NCBI GenBank assembly: GCA_017443515.1
Contig: JAFRXM010000047.1
Coordinates: 1-39,874 of the forward strand
From: Bacillota bacterium
GTDB lineage: Bacteria > Bacillota > Clostridia > Peptostreptococcales > Anaerovoracaceae
Direction: 5' to 3'
DNA: 39,874 nt
Shown here: one piece after another, positions 7,488 through 14,312 of the stretch
Numbering within the stretch: position 1 is the first letter of the stretch
How the letters are laid out: every line of letters starts with the position of its first letter
Made by a program: the position numbers and the translations under genes
The notes under the pieces: model-generated
What the model saw: only the letters and a program-made list of their open reading frames with translations
Database searches by the model: none
What the model was told of the DNA's origin: nothing

Positions 7488-8749
7488 GTCTTATCCTCCG
7501 GTAATAGTTTTATCAGTTCACGCACTGTTTCTTCCGGACTTCCGTCGGCTTCGGCCCGCGTGTCCGAATATTTTTCATATATGCCGCGGCGCTTTACCCA
7601 GAGCTTTTCCAGGGCTGCTTTGTCTGCCGCGAGCGGTCTTTCTTTTGAGGCTTTGAGCAGCGGGAGGCTCCTGTCCAGCCACACTGCAAGGCCGTTTGCC
7701 ATGAGGCGCCGCATATTGTCCGGATCCAGGACCGTGCCGCCGCCTGTTGCTATCACGCAGCCTTCGCGGAGCGAAAGCTCTTGTGCAAGCAGCTTTTCCT
7801 GGGCCCTGAACGATTCTTCTCCAAACTCACTGAAGTACTGCGCTATAGGCATTCCGAAGCGTTTTTCCAGCTCCTCATCCATGTCGATAAAGGGCATCCC
7901 GGCCTTTTGCGCCAGCAGCCTGCCGGTCGTGGTCTTCCCGGCTGAGGGCATCCCCGTCAGCACTATGCTGCGGGTGGACTTTATGAGTTTTTCCGCGCAC
8001 TTTTCGATAAGCGCGGGATCCAGAGTCTTTCCGGTAAACAGCTCTTCTGCGGCGAATGCCTGAGCCACGAGCATCCTTATCCCGCCGGCTGCCTTAAGGC
8101 CTTTTTGCTGAGCTTCGAATACCAGGCGGGTGCGAAGGGGATTTGCCACAACGTCCGCCACGGCCTCAAGATCCGGCAGTTTGTTAAGGTCTGCGGCTGT
8201 TCCGTCCAGGTCGGGGCTCATGCCAAGAGGCGTCGCGTTGACTAGCAGCGATATGCCCCGCGGATCCTTGTAAAGCTTTTCGTAGCTTATGGTGCGGATC
8301 TTCTTAAAGCCATCTGCGTCTTCCGGGCAGCGGCTTACGATCATAGGTTCCGCTCCCAGCTGTTTCAGCGCTTCTGCCGCTGCTCTGGCCGCGCCTCCGC
8401 TTCCGAGGACTGCGGCTCTTTTGCCTTCCACAGGAATGCCGAGGCTTTTAAGAAGGTACTTAGCGCCTGCAGTGTCCGTGTTGCATCCTATAAGCAGCCC
8501 GCCCCTGTTTATAACGGTGTTCACCGCGCCGGTGCGCACTGCGTCCCCCTCGAGGTCGTCCATGTATTTGACGACCTTGAGCTTGTAGGGTATGGTTACG
8601 TTGAGCCCGTCGAAATCTTTTTTCGCAAAGAACCCGTCCAGCTCTTCCGACCCCAGCTCCCACAGGCTGTAATCGGCTCCTGTCAGTTCCTTATGTATCC
8701 ACGGGGACTTGCTGTGCCCCAGCGGTTTTCCTATAAGTCCCAGCTTCAT
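7481..8749 (-). CDS. Shikimate dehydrogenase-shikimate kinase fusion (AroE-AroK)
   Basis: 422 residues with two complete enzymes in one chain. Residues 1-255 are AroE, the NADPH-dependent reduction of 3-dehydroshikimate: GKPLGHSKSP (7-16), catalytic Lys56 in VTIPYK, the NTD motif with Asp92, and the GSGGAARAA dinucleotide loop (116-124). Residues 260-422 are AroK, the ATP phosphorylation of shikimate: P-loop GMPSAGKT (266-273), DMDEE with shikimate-binding Asp (289-293), Arg315 and the GGG triplet (336-338). The product of the first half is the substrate of the second. The gene begins three bases after the aroC stop and overlaps aroF by seven bases. Confidence 0.95.
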   Translation of the reverse strand: MKLGLIGKPLGHSKSPWIHKELTGADYSLWELGSEELDGFFAKKDFDGLNVTIPYKLKVVKYMDDLEGDAVRTGAVNTVINRGGLLIGCNTDTAGAKYLLKSLGIPVEGKRAAVLGSGGAARAAAEALKQLGAEPMIVSRCPEDADGFKKIRTISYEKLYKDPRGISLLVNATPLGMSPDLDGTAADLNKLPDLEAVADVVANPLRTRLVFEAQQKGLKAAGGIRMLVAQAFAAEELFTGKTLDPALIEKCAEKLIKSTRSIVLTGMPSAGKTTTGRLLAQKAGMPFIDMDEELEKRFGMPIAQYFSEFGEESFRAQEKLLAQELSLREGCVIATGGGTVLDPDNMRRLMANGLAVWLDRSLPLLKASKERPLAADKAALEKLWVKRRGIYEKYSDTRAEADGSPEETVRELIKLLPEDKTC

Positions 8750-8752
8750 GCG

Positions 8753-9847
8753 CTACCCTCTGAGCCACATGTAGCCATAGCGCCTGGCGTAAAGGTCGGC
8801 TATCACCAGAGCGGTGAGCGAGTCCACAACAGCGCGGGCCCTGTGGACTATTGCCGGGTCGTGGCGGCCGGCGATCTGTATCTCCGCAGTCTCGCCTTTT
8901 ATGAAGTCCACGGTCTGCTGCTTTGCGGCTATGGAAGCCGTGGGCTTTACTGCTGTGCGGAACACCACGGGCATACCGTTTGTGATGCCGCCGTTTATGC
9001 CGCCGCTGTTGTTGGTGAGCGTTACTATGCGGCCGTCCTTTATTCCAAAGGGGTCGTTTGCCTGGCTTCCTAAAAGCTCTGTTATCGCAAATCCGGCCCC
9101 GAATTCCACGCCTTTTACCGCGGGTATGGAAAACAGAGCGTGCGCCAGCTCGGATTCTACGGAATCGAACCAGGGCTCGCCTATGCCGGCATCAAGGCCT
9201 GTGACTGCGGTCTCGAGCACCCCACCAAGGGAATCCCCTGCGGCGCCGGCTTTTTCAATGGCGCTCTTCATGCGCTGCGCCGCTTCAGGATCCAGCACCG
9301 GGAAGTACTCCGCGCTTAGCGCTTTTATATCTGCGGCCGGGTCTTTTGCGAAGGCGCGGTCGCTTATATCGTGCAGCCTGTTGATGTGAGTGCCAATGAA
9401 TATATCTTTTTCCTCAAGCGCCCGGCGGACTATGGAGCAAACCGCTACAAGCGGCGCGGTGAGCCTGCCGGAGAAGTGACCTCCGCCGGCCGCGTCCTGA
9501 AAGCCCAGGTACTTTGCCTGGGCGGTGAAGTCTGCGTGCGACGGCCTTGCGATGTGGTCCATCGCGGCGTAGGCGCTGCGGTCAGCGCTGCTGTTCTTTA
9601 TGAGTATGGTAAGCGGGGTGCCTTCGGTATATCCGTTTAGTATGCCGGATACTATCTGCGGCTCGTCGGCTTCGCGGCGCTGCGTTGAGATGCTGCCGCG
9701 GGCGCTCCTTTTGGCAAGTTCCGCTTTCATGTAGTCCATGTCGACCTTAAGCCCCGGGGCAAGCCCTTCTATGCAGGCTCCGACGCATTCCCCGTGCGAT
9801 TCCCCGAAAAGGGTGACCTTTATTGCTTTTCCGAAAGTGCTGCTCAT
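8753..9847 (-). CDS. aroC: Chorismate synthase
   Basis: 364 residues. It removes phosphate from EPSP to give chorismate, the last step of the common aromatic pathway, using reduced FMN. Seen are the N-terminal signature FGESHGECVGACIEG, SARGSISTQRREADEPQIVSG, the SHADFTAQAKYLGFQDAAGGGHFSGRLTA region, NNSGGINGGITNGMP and the C-terminal GRHDPAIVHRARAVVDS. Its ATG overlaps the aroB stop as ATGA, so translation is probably coupled to aroB. The length is normal for the family. Confidence 0.96.
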   Translation of the reverse strand: MSSTFGKAIKVTLFGESHGECVGACIEGLAPGLKVDMDYMKAELAKRSARGSISTQRREADEPQIVSGILNGYTEGTPLTILIKNSSADRSAYAAMDHIARPSHADFTAQAKYLGFQDAAGGGHFSGRLTAPLVAVCSIVRRALEEKDIFIGTHINRLHDISDRAFAKDPAADIKALSAEYFPVLDPEAAQRMKSAIEKAGAAGDSLGGVLETAVTGLDAGIGEPWFDSVESELAHALFSIPAVKGVEFGAGFAITELLGSQANDPFGIKDGRIVTLTNNSGGINGGITNGMPVVFRTAVKPTASIAAKQQTVDFIKGETAEIQIAGRHDPAIVHRARAVVDSLTALVIADLYARRYGYMWLRG

Positions 9848-10848
9848 CGGGCGAGCCTCCCTCTTAGTTCTTCTATCTTTATATCTTTAAGATATGCTTT
9901 TCCGATCGCATCGGCCAGGACTGCGGTGATCCTGCCGCGTCCGGCCTTTTTGTCCTTCCGCACCAGATCCAGGACCTTTTCCGGGTCTGCATCGCACTTT
10001 GCGGGAAGTCCGAGCCTTTCCAGGATTTTTGCGAGCCGGGCCTTAAGTTCCGGGCTGTCCAGCATGGCCATCATCCCCATGGCGACGCACTCCCCGTGAA
10101 GGCAGGCGTCCGGTCCCAGGAGGCTCTCGTAGGCGTGCCCCAGAGTGTGGCCGAAATTCAGAAGCTTCCTGCTGCCGGCCTCAAGCTCGTCTTCCTCGAC
10201 TATCGCTTTTTTGACAAGAAGCGAGCGGCGTATTATCTCTTCGATATGGTCTGCAAAGTCGTCCTTTTCGAAGATCGCAAATAGCTGCGGATCCCTTATG
10301 ATCCCGGCCTTTACGGCTTCCGCAAGGCCGCTTGAGAACTGCCTGCGGGGCAGGGTGGAGAGCACATCGGGGTCTGCTATCACCGCCGCGGGCTGCCAGA
10401 ACGCGCCGACGCTGTTTTTTACGCCGCCGAAGTCTACTGCGGTCTTTCCGCCTATCCCCGAATCTATCTGCGACAGGACGGTTGTCGGAACGTTTACGAA
10501 GCGTATGCCGCGCATGTAGCTGGCCGCAGCAAACCCGCCTATGTCGCCTGCAACTCCGCCGCCCAGGGCGACCAGGGTGTCGCTTCTGGTCACGCCTGCG
10601 CCGAGCATGGCCGAAAGTATGGCTGACCAGGTCTGTATGTTCTTTGACGCTTCGCCCTGCGGGAATACGAAAAGCCCCGCGTCCCGGAATTGGACTTTAA
10701 GCATATCCACCCATTTTTCCGGCACGCCGCTGTCGGTGACAATAAAGACTTTGCGGGCTTTTCCGATGATGTCCGCGGCCTTCTTCAGCGCTCCGCGCTC
10801 CACGTATACGGGGTAGCTGCCCCTTCCTGTTCTTACTTCGAATTCCAT
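9844..10848 (-). CDS. aroB: 3-dehydroquinate synthase
   Basis: 334 residues. It closes DAHP to 3-dehydroquinate, step two, using NAD+ and a divalent metal. Seen are ALGGGVAGDIGGFAAASYMRG, VPTTVLSQIDSGIGGKTAVDFGGVKNSVGAF, the metal-binding LNFGHTLGHAYES and HGECVAMGM. ATG 10848 was chosen because it opens the conserved MEFEVRTGRGSYPVYV; the GTG at 10887 lies only three bases after the -10 hexamer and so is probably not transcribed as a start codon. It is the first gene of the six-gene aro operon. Confidence 0.94.
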   Translation of the reverse strand: MEFEVRTGRGSYPVYVERGALKKAADIIGKARKVFIVTDSGVPEKWVDMLKVQFRDAGLFVFPQGEASKNIQTWSAILSAMLGAGVTRSDTLVALGGGVAGDIGGFAAASYMRGIRFVNVPTTVLSQIDSGIGGKTAVDFGGVKNSVGAFWQPAAVIADPDVLSTLPRRQFSSGLAEAVKAGIIRDPQLFAIFEKDDFADHIEEIIRRSLLVKKAIVEEDELEAGSRKLLNFGHTLGHAYESLLGPDACLHGECVAMGMMAMLDSPELKARLAKILERLGLPAKCDADPEKVLDLVRKDKKAGRGRITAVLADAIGKAYLKDIKIEELRGRLAR

Positions 10849-10890
10849 TAGCTTGCAGCCCGGCGGATTCAGTGCATTATTTAACACTTT

Positions 10891-10919
10891 ATTATACCAC
10901 TTGCGGCAATAAACAAAAA
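10891..10919 (-). promoter_or_regulatory. Promoter for the aro operon
   Basis: On the minus strand a perfect TATAAT -10 (10896-10891) with a poor -35 (TTTTTG, 10919-10914) at 17 bases. Transcription from about 10884 would give an aroB leader of roughly 35 bases. No T-box or other specifier leader fits in so short a leader, so control of the operon by tRNA attenuation is not visible here. Confidence 0.55.
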
Positions 10920-10952
10920 GATATAATAATTATCCTGCTCGGGCTAAAATAA

Positions 10953-10982
10953 TTGGTAAGTGCCGCCCTGCTGTGATATAAT
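10953..10982 (+). promoter_or_regulatory. Promoter for rluA-type gene, predicted leaderless start
   Basis: TTGGTA (10953-10958), an 18-base spacer and TATAAT (10977-10982). The ATG at 10991 is only eight bases beyond the -10, so the transcript should begin at or within two bases of the start codon. A second TATAAT at 10922-10927 with a weak -35 could give a longer leader, but no ribosome site precedes the ATG in that case either. Confidence 0.55.
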
Positions 10983-10990
10983 ACCTTGAT

Positions 10991-12016
10991 ATGAAAGAGA
11001 TAGTCATCAGCAAAAACGACGCCGGGCAGAGGCTTGACCGCTTCCTGAAGAAGTATCTTTCCAAGGCTCCGCTGTCCGCGGTATACAAGGCCGTCCGCAA
11101 GGACGTGAAGGTCGACGGCGTGCGCCGCCGCGAGGATTTCCCGCTCGAGGAAGGCCAGACGCTGCAGCTCTACATCTCGGACGAGCAGCTTGCCGCATGG
11201 ACACAAAAGCCCGAAAAGAAAAGGGCCAAGCGCCAGTTTGGCATAGTTTACGAGGATGACAACATACTCATAGCAAACAAGCCATTCGGCCTTCTGGTAC
11301 ACGGCGACAAGTCCGAGAAAAAGGACACCCTGGCCAACCAGGTCACGGACTACCTCATTGAGACAGGCTCCTACGACCCGCGGGCTGAAAAAAGCTTTTC
11401 GCCAAGCCCCGCGCACCGGCTGGACCGCAACACCACAGGAATAGTGGTGTTCGGAAAGAACGCCGAAGCTTTGCGTGAGCTTGCAAGGCTCTTCCGCGAG
11501 GACGGGCTCGTCACCAAATCGTACTACACAATAGTCCACGGAAAGCTGGACGAAGAGCAGCACCTTAAAGGAAAGCTCCTCAAGGACGAGGAGAAGAACA
11601 TCGGGCGGGTCCTTGCCGAAGACGACCCGCGCGGCAAGTACATCGAAACTGTTGTGCGCCCGGTAGCTTTCAGCAAAGGCGCCTACGGCAGGGGCAGGAG
11701 CTCCCGCGGCTACAGCCTTGCAGACGTGGAGCTCATAACCGGCCGCAGCCATCAGATAAGGGCTCACCTGGCAAGCATAGGCCACCCTCTGGCAGGCGAC
11801 AGCAAGTACGGCGGCCGCCAGCTGATGGTGGACGGAGCCGAATACGTTCTTGGGCGCAGCACCCAGGCCCTGCACGCCTACAAGGTGGAGTTCAAGGCGG
11901 CAGAAGGTGCGCTGGGGTATCTTTGCGGTAAAAGCTTTACTGCGCCTCTTCCAAAGGCGTGGGACGCCCTGCAGGCAGGAATATTCGGAAAGGTCATAAT
12001 TGACAGTGAAAGATAA
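10991..12016 (+). CDS. RluA-family 23S rRNA pseudouridine synthase
   Basis: 341 residues. An N-terminal S4 RNA-binding domain (about 10-65, AGQRLDRFLKKYL...VDGVRRRE) is followed by the pseudouridine synthase domain. It has the catalytic-Asp motif HRLDRNTTG, the ANKPFGLLVHG segment and GRSHQIRAHLASIGHPLAGDSKYG. RluC/RluD-like members modify uridines in 23S rRNA of the large subunit; the exact target is not readable from sequence. The ATG has no upstream ribosome site but sits directly downstream of a -10 hexamer, suggesting a leaderless mRNA. The 3' end overlaps the signal peptidase gene, and the two with smpB form one operon. Confidence 0.92.
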   Translation: MKEIVISKNDAGQRLDRFLKKYLSKAPLSAVYKAVRKDVKVDGVRRREDFPLEEGQTLQLYISDEQLAAWTQKPEKKRAKRQFGIVYEDDNILIANKPFGLLVHGDKSEKKDTLANQVTDYLIETGSYDPRAEKSFSPSPAHRLDRNTTGIVVFGKNAEALRELARLFREDGLVTKSYYTIVHGKLDEEQHLKGKLLKDEEKNIGRVLAEDDPRGKYIETVVRPVAFSKGAYGRGRSSRGYSLADVELITGRSHQIRAHLASIGHPLAGDSKYGGRQLMVDGAEYVLGRSTQALHAYKVEFKAAEGALGYLCGKSFTAPLPKAWDALQAGIFGKVIIDSER

Positions 12017-12587
12017 AAAAGAAAACGCTCAGCCCAGCAAGCAGGATCTTGCCGAGAGCGGAAAGAGCAAAACAAAGGAATGGATAAAGGATCTGGGGAC
12101 GGCGCTTGTCATAGCGCTGGTGTTCCTGCAGCTTCTTACGCCTACGCTGGTCCGCGAGCACTCCATGGAAAACACCATGCACCAGAACGACTACGTGTTT
12201 GTCAGCCGCAGGCACTACAGCTGGTTCGGAAACGATCTTAAAAGAGGGGACATCATAACCTTCGATTCCGAGCTCACCACAGGCCTCGGGTTCAAAAAGA
12301 TCCTCGTAAAGCGCATCATAGGCCTTCCCGGAGATAAAATATCCATCTCCGGCGGCAAAGTGTATATAAACGGCGAAGCCCAGGACGAGCCCTACACCAG
12401 GGACGGCTATACCAGCAGCGAGATGGACGAAGTTACCGTGCCGGAAGGCTACATCTTCGCCATGGGTGACAACCGTCAGAACAGCACCGACAGCCGCAGC
12501 CCGCAGGTAGGCTTTATAGATATCAACAGGATCAGAGGGAAGGTCGTCTTCAGGCTCTTCCCGGTCAGCGGTTTCGGAGCGATGTAG
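12000..12587 (+). CDS. lepB: Signal peptidase I
   Basis: 195 residues. It removes Sec and Tat signal peptides on the outer face of the membrane. A single N-terminal membrane helix (about 31-50) is followed by the nucleophile Ser55 in VREHSMENTM, the general base Lys104 in ILVKRIIGLPGD, and GDNRQNSTDSR (box E). The TTG start at 12000 is preceded by GGAAAGG at a spacing of six bases; GTG at 12006 is an alternative. The start lies within the end of the rluA-type gene, so the two are translationally linked. The size fits the small Gram-positive SipS type. Confidence 0.93.
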   Translation: MTVKDKKENAQPSKQDLAESGKSKTKEWIKDLGTALVIALVFLQLLTPTLVREHSMENTMHQNDYVFVSRRHYSWFGNDLKRGDIITFDSELTTGLGFKKILVKRIIGLPGDKISISGGKVYINGEAQDEPYTRDGYTSSEMDEVTVPEGYIFAMGDNRQNSTDSRSPQVGFIDINRIRGKVVFRLFPVSGFGAM

Positions 12588-12593
12588 CGCGCC

Positions 12594-13055
12594 ATGGCAG
12601 AAAGAAAGCTGAAGCTTATCGCTAACAACAAAAAAGCGCGCCACGACTATTTCATAGAAGAGGAATACGAGGCGGGCATAGTGCTTACCGGCACCGAGAT
12701 CAAATCCATCAGGGCCGGCGGTGTTTCGCTGCGGGATTCCTTCGCCAAGGTCGAAGGCGGCGAGGTCATGGTGTACAATATGCACATCAGTCCCTACGAA
12801 AAGGGCAACCGCTACAACACGGACCCGCTGCGCCAGAAAAAGCTCCTGCTCCACAAAAAAGAGATACGCAAGCTCGTAGGGTATATCAGCCGCGACGGTC
12901 TGACCCTGGTGCCGCTGGAGGTCTACCTGGACGAGCACGGAAGGGCTAAGATGAAGCTGGCTGTAGCCAGGGGCAAGAAGCTCTTCGACAAGAGAGAGGA
13001 TATTGCAAAGCGCGATGCGGCGCGCGATATGGACCGCAGGATGAAAAACAAATAG
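12594..13055 (+). CDS. smpB: SsrA-binding protein SmpB
   Basis: 153 residues, the usual length. It binds tmRNA and takes it to stalled ribosomes for trans-translation. Seen are the core [33 protein letters not shown], the SLRDSFAKV and HISPYEKGN segments and the basic C-terminal tail ending in [15 protein letters not shown], which reaches into the empty mRNA channel. Its RNA partner ssrA begins 21 bases after the stop, so the protein and the RNA are made from adjacent genes. Confidence 0.97.
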   Translation: MAERKLKLIANNKKARHDYFIEEEYEAGIVLTGTEIKSIRAGGVSLRDSFAKVEGGEVMVYNMHISPYEKGNRYNTDPLRQKKLLLHKKEIRKLVGYISRDGLTLVPLEVYLDEHGRAKMKLAVARGKKLFDKREDIAKRDAARDMDRRMKNK

Positions 13056-13076
13056 TACGCTTGGCGTATATATCCC

Positions 13077-13434
13077 GGGGGCGTAAAGGTTTCGACGGGG
13101 GTATTGAAGCCGGGTAAGCGAGCCGGAGTCGGCCAGGTCTCCGTTAAAAATGGCCCGTTTAAAATAAACGCTAAAAGAACAAACAATTTCGCACTCGCAG
13201 CATAGTCTGCCAACGCGCGTCGGCCTTAAGTCACCTGCAGCTTAGGATCCCGGCGTCGACCATGCAGGAAACCTTCCTTAAAGTTCCCGGTATAAGGGAG
13301 GGCCTACGGGATAGGATGTCAGCCGTCGTGCCGGCGGGCCGTCTGGCGTCCGAAATTTAAACTACCGGCTGCGCTCGGAGAAAGCCTTGTGGATGTGCTT
13401 TCGGACGAGGGTTCGATTCCCTCCGCTTCCACCA
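13077..13434 (+). ncRNA. ssrA: tmRNA (transfer-messenger RNA)
   Basis: 358 bases. The 5' end GGGGGCG (13077-13083) pairs with CGCTTCC before the encoded ACCA end (13431-13434). The 5' part has the conserved GTAAAGGTTTCGACGGGG and the 3' part the T-arm GGGTTCGATTCCC, together forming the alanine-tRNA-like domain. The tag reading frame starts at GCT (13170), about 94 bases from the 5' end as usual. A possible -10 (TATATA, 13067-13072) lies just upstream with no clear -35, so it may have its own weak promoter or be processed from the smpB transcript. An intrinsic terminator follows at 13441. Confidence 0.96.
13170..13205 (+). other. tmRNA proteolysis tag reading frame
   Basis: GCT AAA AGA ACA AAC AAT TTC GCA CTC GCA GCA TAG, giving the tag AKRTNNFALAA with resume codon GCT. 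The ALAA end is the ClpXP-type degradation signal seen across bacteria. The resume codon was placed by its distance from the RNA 5' end and by the first alanine codon in frame. Confidence 0.85.
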
Positions 13435-13440
13435 CAGAAA

Positions 13441-13479
13441 GTGCGGTGATCCTGACTGGATCGCCGTGCTTTGTTTTTT
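13441..13479 (+). terminator. Intrinsic terminator of ssrA
   Basis: A twelve-base-pair stem (13441-13452 with 13458-13469, including three G-U pairs), a five-base loop and a TTTGTTTTTT tail. Confidence 0.88.
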
Positions 13480-13513
13480 GATCCGGACAGGGCGTTTTGA
13501 AACCGCGCTGTAA

Positions 13514-13542
13514 TTGACAAAAATATCACATTAAAGTATAAT
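13514..13542 (+). promoter_or_regulatory. Perfect-consensus promoter of the hypB unit
   Basis: TTGACA (13514-13519), exactly 17 bases, TATAAT (13537-13542). Both hexamers match the housekeeping consensus fully. The start is expected near 13549, giving a leader of about 59 bases that contains a hairpin. Confidence 0.82.
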
Positions 13543-13563
13543 ATTTTAGATACATATCTTTTT

Positions 13564-13580
13564 CGCGTGCGCTGCACGCG
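13564..13580 (+). promoter_or_regulatory. GC-rich hairpin in hypB leader
   Basis: The inverted repeat CGCGTGC-GCT-GCACGCG lies between the predicted start of transcription and the ribosome site (GGAGA, 13596-13600). It is too short and lacks a U-run to be a terminator; it could be an operator or an mRNA-stabilising hairpin. No known riboswitch pattern fits. Confidence 0.4.
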
Positions 13581-13607
13581 GCGGCAGAGAATAATGGAGA
13601 TAACAGA

Positions 13608-14282
13608 GTGGGCGAAGGTCTTAAGATAATAGAGGTAAAGCAGAGCATTCTTGCGGATAACGATATGGACGCGCAGAATCTCCGCAAAGAACTCAAAGCA
13701 AAGGGCGTATTCCTGCTGAACCTGATGAGTTCTCCCGGAGCGGGCAAGACGACTCTCCTAAAGCGCACGATAGCAGCGCTCAAGGACGAGATGCGGATCG
13801 CGGTAATGGAGGCGGACATCGATTCCGACGTGGACGCAGCGGCGATCGCGCAGACCGGAGCTAAGGTCATACAGCTCCACACCGGCGGGATGTGCCATCT
13901 CGACGCTTCCATGACCCGCCAGGGTCTGCAGGCTCTCGGTGCGGACGGCTGCGACCTGGTGGTGCTGGAAAACGTGGGGAACCTCGTGTGCCCCGCGGAA
14001 TTCGATACCGGCGCTTCGAAGAACGCGGTCATACTTTCCGTTCCGGAAGGTCACGACAAGCCGCAGAAATACCCTCTGATGTTCCAGGTGGCTAACGTGC
14101 TTCTTATAAGCAAGACCGATGTGCTGCCGTACTTCGACTTCGATATGGAAGCGCTGAAAAAACATGCGCACTACCGTAACCCCGGACTTGAGATACTTCC
14201 CCTTTCCGCAAGGACAGGGGACGGCTTTGATGCCTGGCTGGACTGGCTGCGCGGCGCGGTCAGGGATTGGAAACAACAGTAA
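13608..14282 (+). CDS. hypB: Nickel-insertion GTPase HypB
   Basis: 224 residues. A SIMIBI-class GTPase that delivers Ni2+ with HypA, classically to [NiFe]-hydrogenase large subunits. Seen are the P-loop SSPGAGKTT (41-49), EADIDSDVDA, the metal site Cys96-His97 in GGMCHLD with Cys128 in NVGNLVCPAEFD (the same spacing as the E. coli site), and the nucleotide-specificity motif SKTD. The N-terminal CxxCGC high-affinity nickel motif and any His-rich storage segment are missing, as in many short HypBs. Start GTG 13608 has GGAGA seven bases upstream. It is followed after 30 bases by a large Fe-S flavoprotein and then hypA. Confidence 0.95.
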   Translation: MGEGLKIIEVKQSILADNDMDAQNLRKELKAKGVFLLNLMSSPGAGKTTLLKRTIAALKDEMRIAVMEADIDSDVDAAAIAQTGAKVIQLHTGGMCHLDASMTRQGLQALGADGCDLVVLENVGNLVCPAEFDTGASKNAVILSVPEGHDKPQKYPLMFQVANVLLISKTDVLPYFDFDMEALKKHAHYRNPGLEILPLSARTGDGFDAWLDWLRGAVRDWKQQ

Positions 14283-14312
14283 TTATTTATTCATATAAAA
14301 CGGAGGAACACA

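Noticed and set aside
13435-13607. tRNA or riboswitch between ssrA and hypB
   Set aside because: The stretch is explained by the ssrA terminator, a promoter and a short leader hairpin; no cloverleaf or known riboswitch core was found.
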